A stretch of DNA of 64,000 nt, taken from the NCBI RefSeq assembly GCF_037081675.1, contig NZ_JAZAQL010000006.1:174233-238232 (forward strand), in the 5' to 3' direction. The notes under the pieces are model-generated. The model saw nothing but the letters and a program-made list of their open reading frames with translations, was not told where the DNA came from and made no database searches. Position 1 is the stretch's first letter, and the number at the start of each line of letters is the position of its first letter. The translations under genes and the position numbers were made by a program. This DNA comes from Halorubellus litoreus. GTDB lineage: Archaea; Halobacteriota; Halobacteria; Halobacteriales; Natrialbaceae. Positions 7,722-16,279 of the stretch are shown here, one piece after another.

Positions 7722-8360
7722 ATGCTCCGGTACATCGCCGCACTGCTCGTCATCCCGCTCCTCGACTCCATCGTCCTCGTGGCGCTGGTGGCGTCGGGGA
7801 CGCTCGGTGGCGTGCAGGCGGTGGCGCTCGTCGTCCTGACCGCACTCATCGGGATGCTGCTCGTGCGGATGGAGGGCCGGCGGACGCTCGCGAAGATACA
7901 GCGCTCGCTCGCCGAAGGCAATCCGCCGACGAACGAGCTCATGGACGCGGGCCTCCTCATCGCGGCGGGCGCGTTCCTCCTGACGCCCGGGCTCGTCACG
8001 GACGCGATCGGGATCGCGCTGACGCTGCCGTTGACGCGCGTCCCGATCCGGATGGCACTCAAGAAGTACGTCGTCGTCCCGCAGCTCGACAAGCGCACCG
8101 GCGGGATGGCGTCGGGGAACGCGTGGACGTTCGGGTTCCCGAACCCCGAGGACGCCTCGGGCGGCGGTGCTGGTAGCGCGAGTGGGTTCTCCGTCAGCGG
8201 GTCGTTCGGCGGCGGGTTCGGCGGTGACGGCGACGCCGGGCCGTTCGGCGGTGCCGCTCGCGAGGACGACGACGGCGACGACGACACGATCGACCTCGAC
8301 GAGGACTCGTTCGAGGTGGACGTCGAGGACGTCCGGGACGCCGACGACGACCGGGACTGA
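7722..8360 (+). CDS. fxsA: FxsA-family membrane protein
   Basis: A 212-residue protein. The first 140 residues are the FxsA domain with three or four membrane segments (MLRYIAALLVIPLLDSIVLV, then GGVQAVALVVLTALIGMLLV and the GAFLLTPGLVTDAIGI signature). The C-terminus is glycine-rich and then very acidic, probably cytoplasmic. Bacterial FxsA relieves phage-T7 exclusion by F plasmid when overproduced; its normal role is unknown. ATG 7722 is chosen over the upstream frame start at 7695 because GGAGGT precedes it and it opens the first membrane helix. It is divergent from the DUF255 gene. Confidence 0.88.
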   Translation: MLRYIAALLVIPLLDSIVLVALVASGTLGGVQAVALVVLTALIGMLLVRMEGRRTLAKIQRSLAEGNPPTNELMDAGLLIAAGAFLLTPGLVTDAIGIALTLPLTRVPIRMALKKYVVVPQLDKRTGGMASGNAWTFGFPNPEDASGGGAGSASGFSVSGSFGGGFGGDGDAGPFGGAAREDDDGDDDTIDLDEDSFEVDVEDVRDADDDRD

Positions 8361-8389
8361 CTCACACTCGAACTGCAAGAAGGAAACCC

Positions 8390-8396
8390 TTTTATT
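8390..8396 (+). promoter_or_regulatory. tRNA-Ile promoter (box A)
   Basis: TTTTATT is centred about 32 nt upstream of the mature tRNA 5' end in an AT-rich patch between fxsA and the tRNA. Confidence 0.6.
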
Positions 8397-8424
8397 CATC
8401 ACCCATCTATCTCAGCATGCGTTC

Positions 8425-8498
8425 GGGCGGATAGCTCAATCAGGTTGAGCGCCACTCTGATAAGGTGGAGGTTCTCGGTTCAAATCCGAGTCTGCCCA
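8425..8498 (+). tRNA. tRNA-Ile (GAU)
   Basis: A complete 74-nt cloverleaf. The acceptor GGGCGGA pairs with TCTGCCC with one G-U, and the discriminator is A. The D stem is GCTC/GAGC. The anticodon arm CCACT-CTGATAA-GGTGG gives anticodon GAT. The T arm is CTCGG-TTCAAAT-CCGAG. There is no intron and CCA is not encoded. Confidence 0.97.
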
Positions 8499-8824
8499 CT
8501 TCTCCGCGACCACAAACGACGAGCGACAGCGAGGAGTCGTTCGTCGCAGAAGTACAAACGAGTGATTTGAACCCTGTGAGTCGCAGCCCGCGCAGCGGAG
8601 CGAGCAGGAACGTCTCACATCGGTTCGGAATCCGAGTCCGCCCACTTCTCCAGCGAACAACTGGCGGCGAGCGACGGCGACGGGTGTGGTTCGATTCGTG
8701 CTGGAGGGTCTGTGCGCGTTGCTTGGAGCTGGTGCTGGTGGACTGGGGGTTCGGGCTCGTCCGGAGCGGTGTGGCCTCGGGGTGACCGGTTCCGGGAGGT
8801 GGTTCCGTCGGCGGTGGCGTCGTG
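8499..8824. other. Gene-free stretch with decayed copy of the tRNA 3' end
   Basis: No convincing gene. A hairpin-forming stretch (CGACGAGCGAC with near-complement GTCGTTCGTCG) follows the tRNA at 8516-8549. At 8621-8651 about 30 bp repeat the T-arm/acceptor part of the tRNA and its flank (compare 8476-8505) with one small indel and a substitution. This looks like an att-type duplication left by a lost integrated element. Open frames here read through the tRNA and are spurious. Confidence 0.65.
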
Positions 8825-8974
8825 CTACCAGTCGTTGCGTTCGACGCGGTACCCACCGCACTCGGGGCAGACGTGGTGTTGGACCTCGTAGCCGTTCTCG
8901 CACGCGAGGCACGCGTACTCCGGGCGTGTGTCGCTCTCGCTGAAGTGGTCCATCACGCGGTCGAGAGTTCCCAT
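8825..8974 (-). CDS. Small zinc-finger protein (49 aa)
   Basis: A 49-residue protein starting MGTLDRVMDHFSESD, with two cysteine knuckles CLAC (about 27-30) and CPEC (about 41-44) and ending GGYRVERNDW. It is one of the many haloarchaeal CPxCG-type mini-proteins, likely a single zinc ribbon of unknown partner. An in-frame ATG at 9004 would add ten residues (MTPRGVRRLQ) and cannot be excluded. The frame continues upstream without typical composition, so the short form is preferred. Confidence 0.7.
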   Translation of the reverse strand: MGTLDRVMDHFSESDTRPEYACLACENGYEVQHHVCPECGGYRVERNDW

Positions 8975-9145
8975 CTGGAGACGTCTGACGCCTCGTGGTG
9001 TCATAATGGTTCGGACTAACTTGCTGGGCGGTTCGGGGTGCGTTCCGGTCGGTCGTCGAGTAGTATTTCGAGTCGTCTTCTTGCGGTTTTCACTTTCACC
9101 GTGCATGGCGTGGGTTTAGGGGTAGTCCGTCCGTATTGGTGGGGT

Positions 9146-9283
9146 ATGAGTGCGGAAGATGACGTTCGTGAGGCGTTGGAGGCGGCCCAGCTTGCGGTGG
9201 CGGCCGACGACTACGACTCGCTGGAGAAGGCGGGCCTGGAGCTCGTCGGGCTTGCGCGTCGTCGTCGATACGAGGACGACTGA
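9146..9283 (+). CDS. Small acidic helical protein (45 aa)
   Basis: A 45-residue protein (MSAEDDVREALEAAQLAVAA at the N-terminus) that looks like a helical hairpin. No family recognised. GTTTAGGGG at 9113-9121 sits about 29 nt upstream of ATG 9146, a good leaderless promoter layout, and is the main support for the gene. Confidence 0.55.
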   Translation: MSAEDDVREALEAAQLAVAADDYDSLEKAGLELVGLARRRRYEDD

Positions 9284-9617
9284 CGGCCGTGGAGCATCCT
9301 GTCGGGTGGAGCCCGCTCCGCGGGACAGCGAGCAGCGACGACGGATGCCTCCGTCGTCCGCCCACGAACCGGACGAAGGGAGTCGGCGGTTCGGGCGTTT
9401 CCGCGGCTGTGCGGACCACTTACAGGACCCCCGTTCGAATTAAGGGTGTCCGGACCGTTACGTCCCACTGGACGCACGTGCACGCTCCATGGTTCGTACG
9501 TCCCGTGCGTCCACCCCTTTGTGCGACCGACGTCACGTCCGAGAGCGTCGCGTGAGTCGCGCCGTGGCGGGCCACCGAGACCGATGGGTTGAGGCACGTC
9601 CGGTCCAATCGTCGCGT
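9284..9617. other. Gene-free stretch
   Basis: No gene I can support. A TATA-like GAATTAAGG at 9436-9444 could start a small RNA or a leader for the downstream membrane gene. Open frames in this stretch have no recognisable features. Confidence 0.5.
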
Positions 9618-9830
9618 ATGGACGCAGCGACGCTCGGCGACGAGCGCGTGCAGGTCGGCCTCACCGTCCTCGCCGGTATCGTCGTCCCGGGACTCGCGAA
9701 GTTCGCGCTCACCGCCGCGGGCTACTCGCTCCTCGGGACGATCGCGTGGACGTGGGGGTTCTCGGCCATCGTCACCCTGTTCTGGCATCGCTGGATTCGA
9801 TCGCTCGACCTCACCGGGCCGACCGCGTGA
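9618..9830 (+). CDS. Small two-helix membrane protein
   Basis: A 70-residue protein with two hydrophobic segments (about 13-33 LTVLAGIVVPGLAKFAL and about 38-57 LLGTIAWTWGFSAIVTLF) and a short polar C-terminus. No family recognised. ATG 9618 is chosen because it starts the charged residues before the first helix; the frame is open upstream to 9489 but that part is Arg-rich and unlike a protein. Confidence 0.55.
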   Translation: MDAATLGDERVQVGLTVLAGIVVPGLAKFALTAAGYSLLGTIAWTWGFSAIVTLFWHRWIRSLDLTGPTA

Positions 9831-9871
9831 GTCCCCCGGCACCAGTCGACGGGCGTGGTCGCGGTATCGTT

Positions 9872-9879
9872 ACGATTAA
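9872..9879 (+). promoter_or_regulatory. TATA element of small membrane gene at 9910
   Basis: CGATTAAG lies about 33 nt before ATG 9910 and only about 14 nt before the GTG at 9889. This supports the later start. Confidence 0.5.
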
Positions 9880-9909
9880 GACCGCTTCGTGGCGAGGTAC
9901 GACCTAGGA

Positions 9910-10167
9910 ATGATGGACATCGCGCTCCAGATCGTCGACAACTTCCTGCTCCAGTACAACGTGGGGCAGGCGCTGCTCTTGCTGTTGATCGTGTCCGTCC
10001 TCGGCGCACTGCCGCTGAAGTCGATGAAGCTCGTCGGGTTGACGATGGTGACGTTCGGCGCCATCTTCGTCGTCACGCCCGGGTCGCTCGCGCCGCTCCA
10101 GTACAAGTTCCTCGGGCTCGGCCTCCTGTTCGTCGGCCCGATGATCCTCGTCGCGTCGCGGAAGTAA
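9910..10167 (+). CDS. Small hydrophobic membrane protein (85 aa)
   Basis: An 85-residue protein with three predicted membrane helices: VGQALLLLLIVSVLGALPL, VGLTMVTFGAIFVVTPG and LGLGLLFVGPMILVA. It ends SRK. A conserved-looking haloarchaeal protein of unknown function. ATG 9910 (MMDIALQIVDN) is preferred over GTG 9889 because of TATA spacing. It is convergent with the siroheme decarboxylase. Confidence 0.65.
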   Translation: MMDIALQIVDNFLLQYNVGQALLLLLIVSVLGALPLKSMKLVGLTMVTFGAIFVVTPGSLAPLQYKFLGLGLLFVGPMILVASRK

Positions 10168-10274
10168 CCAGATTCGGTCGCGAAACTGAACGCGTCGGTC
10201 GGTCCAGTCGAGTCGGTCGCCGAGGGAGTGTTCACGCGGCGGTCGCGGTCGTCGGCGCCGGGACCGCTCGCGGG

Positions 10275-11327
10275 CTAGTTCATCAGGTCTTCGTACTGCG
10301 CGCCGGTCTGTTTCAGTGTCTCCGTGGAGTAGAGGCGTTCGTGCTCGTAGGGGAGGTGGTCGGTGGCGAGTTCGTCGATCTTCGCGTCGACGACGTCGGC
10401 GTCGCGGCCGTGGATCATCGTGAAGAGGTTGTACTCCCAGTCGAGGTCGGGTCTGCGCGGGCGGTGATAGCAGAGCGTGACGTAGGGGAGTGCGCCGACG
10501 CGTTCGCCGCGAGCGTCGAGGTCGTCGTCCGGGACCGACCAGACGACCATGCAGTTGTTCCGGAACCCGGTGACGACGTGGTTGACGACGCACCCGATGC
10601 GTTTGATGCAGTTCGCGTCGAGCAGGCGGTCGATGGCGGCGAGGACGTCGTCGACGGCGACGGTGTCGTGGTCGCCGGTCGCTTCGAGGTCGCGTGCGAG
10701 GTCGCGGTACGGCGTCGTCGAGACCGGGAAGCCGTCCTGGATGGCGAGCAGGAGGTCGGCGTCGAACGCCGACAGGTCGCCGGTCGCGCTCTCGCTGATG
10801 CGCGTGGCCGAGACGTCGGTCGATTCGAGGCTCTCGCGCGCGAACCGGTCGTCGTTGACGACGGGGAACTCGAGGTCGATGTAGTAGTCGGTGAGCATCG
10901 GGAGGTCCAGTACCTCGCAGCCGGTTCGGGCTTCAATCTCGGCGAGTATCTCGTCGCGTTTTGCGCGCGACCCGGCGGTGACGACGAACCACATGTTCCA
11001 CTCGTGGTCGCGGCGGTAGTTGTGGTTCACCTGCTGGTAGCCGTTGATGACGGCCGCAACTTCGTCGAAGCGGTCGTCGGGCGCCGAGACGGCGGCGAGC
11101 GTCGACGACCCGATGACCGGCGGGTTGAGGACGGCGCCGAACCGACGGAAGACGCCCGCATCGAGCAGGGTCCTCATGCGGTCGAACGCGTCGGCTTCGT
11201 CGGTGCCGATGGCGTCGGCGACCGCACGGAACGGGCGTTCTTCGACGGGGAAGTCGCTCTGGAACTCGTCGATGAGGCGAGCGTCCACGTCGTCGATGCG
11301 TTCGCGCCAGTCCCCCTCCAGACTCAT
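10275..11327 (-). CDS. ahbA: Siroheme decarboxylase, double-domain (AhbA/AhbB type)
   Basis: A 350-residue protein made of two Lrp/AsnC-like units. Unit 1 (about 10-165) has DDVDARLIDEFQSDFP, then RRFGAVLNP and NHNYRRDHEWNMWFVV. Unit 2 (about 190-345) has LLLAIQDGFPVSTTPYRDLA, KRIGCVVNH and CYHRPRRPDLDWEYNLF. These are marks of the NirD/H, Ahb family, which decarboxylates siroheme to 12,18-didecarboxysiroheme on the alternative heme route. In other organisms AhbA and AhbB are separate single-unit subunits. A paralogue lies at 46.7 kb. Which copy should be called A or B is uncertain. ATG 11327 begins the first helix. Confidence 0.85.
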   Translation of the reverse strand: MSLEGDWRERIDDVDARLIDEFQSDFPVEERPFRAVADAIGTDEADAFDRMRTLLDAGVFRRFGAVLNPPVIGSSTLAAVSAPDDRFDEVAAVINGYQQVNHNYRRDHEWNMWFVVTAGSRAKRDEILAEIEARTGCEVLDLPMLTDYYIDLEFPVVNDDRFARESLESTDVSATRISESATGDLSAFDADLLLAIQDGFPVSTTPYRDLARDLEATGDHDTVAVDDVLAAIDRLLDANCIKRIGCVVNHVVTGFRNNCMVVWSVPDDDLDARGERVGALPYVTLCYHRPRRPDLDWEYNLFTMIHGRDADVVDAKIDELATDHLPYEHERLYSTETLKQTGAQYEDLMN

Positions 11328-11633
11328 TGTTCGATGTAGGGACTCGCGGGGTTTAGCCTCCGCGGATTCGGAGCACGTCGACCGTACGGCCGCGACCCCC
11401 CTCGTCGTCGCGCTCCCCCGCGATGCGTGAAGAGAGTCAGAGACCAGTTCGCATCCCTCTCGAACGGAATCGCGAAGCGGTAGATACAGCCGAAGGACGT
11501 AACGCGAACGGTGGTGATAGCTTCCATTCCTGTCAGATACTCCGTGCGAGATACAGAGCATGTAGTCAGCACGATGCCTTCTCTCTTCTGGTAGTTCCTA
11601 CAGAATCAGGTTCTCAGCGGGCCTGCGAAGTCT
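11328..11633. other. Gene-free, lower-GC stretch
   Basis: Between the ahb start and the lipoprotein 3' end I see no supportable gene. GC is visibly lower than the neighbourhood from about 11430 on. Short open frames on both strands lack features. Confidence 0.5.
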
Positions 11634-12086
11634 TCACCGTCGTTCCATCTCCCCTTCGGAGTAGATATCGAATATGACGGCGTCACTGTCGCCGTCGTCA
11701 TCCGGCGGGAAGAAGTGGACGTGGTCTTCGTCATAGACGCCTGGGTAATTCGAAGAACCGTACTCCCTCCACACCCTGTACCGGACGACGTAGGGTCTGG
11801 ACTCGGCAACGGCGTCTCGTTGTGTCATCGACGGGCCGTTCGCAACCTCCTGCGGTGGCTCGACGTCTATCCGTTCGAAGTACACGCTCGCTTCCGGATT
11901 AGTCGGTCCCCCCTGCTGAGGCGATTCGGCGTCGGTCCGAAACAGTTCGAACTCGACCCTGTGCGAGTATTCAGAGTGGTTGAACACGACGAGGTTGAGC
12001 GTTACTGACTGGGAGGAGAGCGTGGAGCAACCGGCACAGCCGGCCACGACACCGGTTGTCCCGAGGAGAAACTGACGGCGGTCCAT
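11634..12086 (-). CDS. Tat/lipobox lipoprotein, unknown function
   Basis: A 150-residue exported protein. The N-terminus MDRRQFLLGTTGVVAGC combines a twin-arginine-like start and a lipobox ending at Cys 17, so it is probably a membrane-anchored lipoprotein on the outside. The mature part has beta-sandwich-like features (SVTLNLVVFNHSEYSHRVEFEL) resembling small haloarchaeal lipoproteins. There is no named family. It sits in a lower-GC patch with codon use unlike neighbours, which suggests later acquisition. ATG 12086 is chosen as it opens the signal peptide. Confidence 0.7.
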   Translation of the reverse strand: MDRRQFLLGTTGVVAGCAGCSTLSSQSVTLNLVVFNHSEYSHRVEFELFRTDAESPQQGGPTNPEASVYFERIDVEPPQEVANGPSMTQRDAVAESRPYVVRYRVWREYGSSNYPGVYDEDHVHFFPPDDDGDSDAVIFDIYSEGEMERR

Positions 12087-12325
12087 GTTCGCTGTGCCCA
12101 CTCGAGAAACAAGTATCTTGTCTGAACTGGACAGTTCGAGTCGATGAAAGTGTTTGACGAACTGCTGACTATGCGCCCTGTATCTTGCACGGCGATGTGA
12201 ATATCGTCCGAAACTGGTAGGAACTCCGGTGGTCAATTCGCATCCACACGCTAACAGCTAATTCGCCAAGTCTCGAGTGCAATCAACGTCTAGCGAATCG
12301 GTCTCCCGTCATCTTCAGCACGCGG

Positions 12326-14062
12326 TCAGTCGTCGCGTTTCGCAGCGGGATTCGTCACTGCGCCGTTGGCGGCCGAGCCCATGTCGCGGCCGTACTTCGC
12401 GAGGACGCCGCTCGTGTACGCGGGCTCGGGGTCGTCGCGGGCGTCGAGGCGCTCCTCGATCTCGGCGGTCGACAGGTCGACCTCGAGGGTGCGGTCGGGG
12501 ACGTCGACGGTGACGACGTCGCCGTCCTCGATGGCGCCGATGGGGCCGCCGACGTACGATTCGGGCGCGACGTGGCCGATCATGGGGCCGCGCGTGCCGC
12601 CGGAGAAGCGACCGTCAGTCAGTAAGGCGACGTCGTCCTCGTGTCCGGCGCCGACGACGGCGGCGGTGACGCCGAGCATCTCGCGCATCCCGGGGCCGCC
12701 CTGCGGGCCTTCGTTCCGGATGACGATGACGTCGCCGCTCTCGATGTCGCCCTCCTGGACGTACCGCATCGCGTCCTCCTCGTTCTCGAACACGCGAGCG
12801 GGGCCTTCGTGGTGGAAGGCGTCGTCGCCCGTCACCTTCAGGACGCTGCCGTCGGGCGCGAGGTTCCCCTTGAGGATGCGGATGGCGCCCTCTGCCTGGT
12901 AGGGGTCGTCGACGCTGTAGAGGAAGTCGGCGTCCGCGGCTTCGACCGCGTCGCGCGAGGGGAGGTGCCCGGATTCCTCGAGGTGCTGGAGTTCCTCCGC
13001 GATGGTGCGGCCCGTGATGGTGGCGGCGTCGCCGTGGACGAGGCCGGCGTCGTGGAGGCGGCGGAGGACGACGGGGACGCCGCCGAGTTCGTGGAGGTCG
13101 TTCATCACGCGCGTCCCGCCGGGTTGGAGGTTCGCGATCTTCGGCGTCCGCTGGCTGATCTCGTCGAAGTCGTCGATGTCGAGGTCGATGCCGGCTTCGG
13201 CGGCGAGCGCGAGCAGGTGGAGGACGGCGTTCGTGGAGCCGCCGATGGCGACCTGGAGCGCGATGGCGTTCTCGAACGATTCGCGCGAGAGGATGTCGCT
13301 CGGGCGACGGTCGGCGTGGACGGCGTCGAGCGCGAGTTCCCCGGCTCGTTCCGCGACGTCGTAGCGCGCGTCGGACTCGGCGGGCGCGCTCGCGGACCCG
13401 AGCGGCGCCATCCCGAGCGCCTCAGAGATGGACGCCATCGTGTTCGCGGTGAACATCCCGCCACAGGAGCCCGCGCCAGGGCACGCCGACCGTTCGAGGT
13501 CGTCGAGCTCGTCCTCGCTCATCGAGCCCTCGGCGACGGCGCCGACGCCCTCGAAGACGTTCTGGATGGTGACCTCGCGGCCGTCGTGCTCGCCGGGCAT
13601 GATCGAGCCGCCGTAGAGGAAGACGCTCGGGAGGTCGGTGCGGATGCTCGCCATGAGCATCCCGGGGAGGTTCTTGTCGCAGCCCGCGACGGTGACGAGC
13701 GCGTCGAGGCGCTCGCCGAACGCGACGAGCTCCACCGAGTCCGCGATGACCTCGCGCGAGACGAGGGAGGCCTTCATGCCCTCCGTCCCCATCGAGATGG
13801 CGTCGCTTATCGTGATGGTCCCGAACTCGATCGGCATCCCCTCGGCGCTGTCGACGCCGTCGATGGCGGCGTCGGCGACGTCGTCGAGGTGAACGTTACA
13901 GGGCGTGACGTCCGCGGCGGGGTTCGCGACGCCGACCATCGGCGCGTTCAGGTCGTCGTCGTCGAATCCCATCGCGCGGAACATCGCTCGATGCGGCGCG
14001 CGCTCGGTGCCCTCGGTGACCTCGCGACTCCGGAGACCCTCGGGCTTCTCGCTATCGCTCAT
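12326..14062 (-). CDS. ilvD: Dihydroxy-acid dehydratase
   Basis: A 578-residue enzyme of valine, isoleucine and pantothenate synthesis: it dehydrates 2,3-dihydroxy acids to 2-keto acids with an Fe-S cluster. Cluster cysteines are visible in TPCNVHL, VTVAGCDKNLPGM and ACPGAGSCGGMFTANTM. The C-terminal TDGRFSGGTRG motif is present. The length is normal. Start ATG 14062 (MSDSEKPEGLRSREV) is preferred; the upstream open frame is not protein-like. It is divergent from the small Cys-rich membrane gene. Confidence 0.96.
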   Translation of the reverse strand: MSDSEKPEGLRSREVTEGTERAPHRAMFRAMGFDDDDLNAPMVGVANPAADVTPCNVHLDDVADAAIDGVDSAEGMPIEFGTITISDAISMGTEGMKASLVSREVIADSVELVAFGERLDALVTVAGCDKNLPGMLMASIRTDLPSVFLYGGSIMPGEHDGREVTIQNVFEGVGAVAEGSMSEDELDDLERSACPGAGSCGGMFTANTMASISEALGMAPLGSASAPAESDARYDVAERAGELALDAVHADRRPSDILSRESFENAIALQVAIGGSTNAVLHLLALAAEAGIDLDIDDFDEISQRTPKIANLQPGGTRVMNDLHELGGVPVVLRRLHDAGLVHGDAATITGRTIAEELQHLEESGHLPSRDAVEAADADFLYSVDDPYQAEGAIRILKGNLAPDGSVLKVTGDDAFHHEGPARVFENEEDAMRYVQEGDIESGDVIVIRNEGPQGGPGMREMLGVTAAVVGAGHEDDVALLTDGRFSGGTRGPMIGHVAPESYVGGPIGAIEDGDVVTVDVPDRTLEVDLSTAEIEERLDARDDPEPAYTSGVLAKYGRDMGSAANGAVTNPAAKRDD

Positions 14063-14201
14063 GTCCCGGGTGAAGCGCCCGCCCGCCTTAACTCCGGCCC
14101 CCTCGACAGACGTTGCTGTCGCGTCGACGCCGCAGGTTCCAGCCGGCGACGCGCCACGGACCGGCAGAAGGCCTTTACTCCCGCCCAGGGAACGCCGTCG
14201 C

Positions 14202-14531
14202 ATGCGAGAACGAAGCCGCACGCGCTCGTCGCGGACCGCTCTCGCCGCAGCGACCGCGACCGCGGCCGGAGCCGCCCTCGTGCTACTCACGTTCCTCCGC
14301 GGGGGCTGCACCGACGTCTTGTGCACAGGGGATACCGCCGCGGCGGCCGTGGCGTTCGAGAGCGTCTCGCTTTCCTCGTGGGTCGTCCGCTGGCAGGAAG
14401 GCTGTAACAGTTGCACGGCGAGCCTGACGCCGGTGCTCGCGGGCGTCGTCCTCCTCTCCATCGGAGCCGTCTGGTTCGCCGGCAGCGTCCTCCCGGCGAC
14501 CGCCACCCTCAGCGGCCGCGCGGACGAGTGA
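14202..14531 (+). CDS. Membrane protein with paired cysteines
   Basis: A 109-residue protein with helices at about 10-30 (ALAAATATAAGAALVLLTFL) and about 72-95 (TPVLAGVVLLSIGAVWFAG). Between them is a probably external loop with four cysteines (GGCTDVLC and EGCNSC), which could form disulphides or bind metal. No family recognised. CTTTACT at 14173-14179 lies about 26 nt before ATG 14202. It is divergent from ilvD. Confidence 0.65.
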   Translation: MRERSRTRSSRTALAAATATAAGAALVLLTFLRGGCTDVLCTGDTAAAAVAFESVSLSSWVVRWQEGCNSCTASLTPVLAGVVLLSIGAVWFAGSVLPATATLSGRADE

Positions 14532-14660
14532 TGCCACGGCCGCGGGCGAGGACCACCTGACGCCCCGCCGGCGGCGCGGCCACCTCGCCGACGACCTTCC
14601 GTCACCGGACGTGGTTGCCACCGCCGAAACGCCTTGGACCTCTAGTCCCTAGCTGTCGGT

Positions 14661-15671
14661 ATGGTCACGGTCTCGGCGGGCGCCCGCCTCCACTTCGGGT
14701 TCCAGAACCTGTCGCTCGCGCACGACCGCCTGTACGGCGGCGTCGGCGTCGGGCTCGCCGAGCCACGCGTCGCGGTCACCGCCGTCCTCGCGGACGCGGT
14801 GTCAGTAGACGCGGCGGCGGACGCGATGCCCGCCGTCGGCGGCGACGAGCTGGCGGACCTCGAGGCCGTCCGGCGGTACGCCGACCGCGCCGTCGACGCC
14901 CTCGACGTCCCTGGCGCACACCTCACGGTCGAGCGCGCGCTCCCCCGGCACGTCGGCCTCGGCAGCGGTACGCAACTCGCGCTCGCGACGTACGCCGCGG
15001 TCGCACGAGCGAACGACGTCGAACCCACCCCGCGCCAGCACGCCCCTGCGCTCGGTCGCGGCGGCCGCAGCGGCATCGGCGTCGCCACCTTCGAGGCCGG
15101 CGGGTTCGTCGTCGACGCCGGCCACCCCACGGCCAGATTCACCACGGACGAACCCGCCCGCGGCGAGTGGGAGACCCCGCCCGTCGTCGCCCGGCACGCG
15201 CTCCCCGACGACTGGCGGTTCGTCCTGGCGATACCGAACGCCGACACCGGCCGCAGCGGGAGCGCGGAGACCGAGAGCATGCGCAGCGTCGTCGAAACCG
15301 CCGACGGGAGCGTCGCCGACGCCGTCGCCGGAACCCTCACCCGCACGCTCCTCCCCGCCGCCGCGACCGACGACCGCCAGCGGTTCGCCGAGGGGATGGC
15401 GGACCTCGGCCGCCTCAACGGCGCGTGGTACGCCGACGAACAGGGCGGCGTCTTCCGGCCGCCAGTCGGCGAAATCGTCGACGCGCTCTCCCGGAGCGAC
15501 GCCGTCGGCGGCGTCGGCCAGTCCTCCTGGGGGCCCGCCGTCTACGCACTCACCAGCGAACCGCACGTCGACGACGCCCTCGACGCCGCCGGGCGAGCAC
15601 TCGACACCGCCAACGTCGACGGCGACGTCCTCGCGACCGCCCCCGCCGACGACGGCGCACGACTCGAATAG
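14661..15671 (+). CDS. GHMP kinase, beta-RFAP synthase family
   Basis: A 336-residue protein of the beta-ribofuranosylaminobenzene 5'-phosphate synthase family (MptG-like). In methanogens this enzyme joins PRPP with 4-aminobenzoate in methanopterin synthesis. Seen: SAGARLHFGFQNLS at the N-terminus, the GHMP glycine loop RHVGLGSGTQLALA at about 94-108, and GGRSGIGVATFEAGGFVVD at about 134-152. Haloarchaea are thought not to make methanopterin, so the substrate may differ. ATG 14661 starts at the conserved N-terminus. Confidence 0.85.
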   Translation: MVTVSAGARLHFGFQNLSLAHDRLYGGVGVGLAEPRVAVTAVLADAVSVDAAADAMPAVGGDELADLEAVRRYADRAVDALDVPGAHLTVERALPRHVGLGSGTQLALATYAAVARANDVEPTPRQHAPALGRGGRSGIGVATFEAGGFVVDAGHPTARFTTDEPARGEWETPPVVARHALPDDWRFVLAIPNADTGRSGSAETESMRSVVETADGSVADAVAGTLTRTLLPAAATDDRQRFAEGMADLGRLNGAWYADEQGGVFRPPVGEIVDALSRSDAVGGVGQSSWGPAVYALTSEPHVDDALDAAGRALDTANVDGDVLATAPADDGARLE

Positions 15672-15790
15672 ACGAGACCACCGCGTTTCGAACACCGAGC
15701 TATCAGGGAGTCAGCGGACCCCTCACGAACGATTCGTTTCAGTAGAAAGGCATCGAACCTTCTGGTACGTGACCGTGCGAATCCATCAGC

Positions 15791-15800
15791 CATATTTTTG
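15791..15800 (+). promoter_or_regulatory. TATA element of small membrane gene at 15825
   Basis: CATATTTTTG is centred about 29 nt before ATG 15825. Confidence 0.6.
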
Positions 15801-15824
15801 GCCGGTGGGACTGACAAACGTGCT

Positions 15825-16019
15825 ATGTCAGATATCGAGATAGAGCAGCCGTGGTTGCTCGCCGCCGTCGTTCTGACACTCTGGACAATTATGTCGATAG
15901 TCACGGCCATTGTTCTGCCTGCTGCTCTCTCTCCGACAGTCAAATCGGGTGTCGCTGGCGGAGTTTCCTTCATGGCCTCAGTTCAATTACTAAAAAAGGG
16001 GTTGCCGTTCCAACTGTAG
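15825..16019 (+). CDS. Small two-helix membrane protein (64 aa)
   Basis: A 64-residue protein: an acidic N-terminus, helix 1 at about 10-32 (LLAAVVLTLWTIMSIVTAIV), helix 2 at about 40-57 (VKSGVAGGVSFMASVQL) and a basic tail. Composition and codon use are less GC-rich than in the flanking genes. No family recognised. A strong TATA at leaderless distance supports expression. The following 260 nt up to the KaiC-like gene hold nothing I can support. Confidence 0.6.
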   Translation: MSDIEIEQPWLLAAVVLTLWTIMSIVTAIVLPAALSPTVKSGVAGGVSFMASVQLLKKGLPFQL

Positions 16020-16279
16020 TCACCAGTGGTCGGGATGGACAGTTATTCCTCTGTATCTACCGGTACGGTCGCGACTGCGAGATCGACTTGGTAACTCTTC
16101 GAGGACCACCATCGCAGGACCCGGCCGTTGAGACACTTCCCCTGTGGACACCATCCGCCCTACGGTCGTGACGCCCGTGTGACCGACACCATCGAAACGA
16201 CGTCCTGGCGGATGGCGGATGCGTCTGCGAGCGGGGACTGCCCGTAAGACAGTTACCCGACGCTCCCGAGGGTGCGTGC

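Noticed and set aside
8440..8856. Open frames across the tRNA on both strands
   Set aside because: They read through tRNA-Ile (for example RLGFEPRTSTLSEW on the reverse strand), a well-known artefact of tRNA genes.
12641..14407. Long plus-strand frame (588 codons) opposite ilvD
   Set aside because: Mirror frame of a high-GC gene; ilvD has every family motif.
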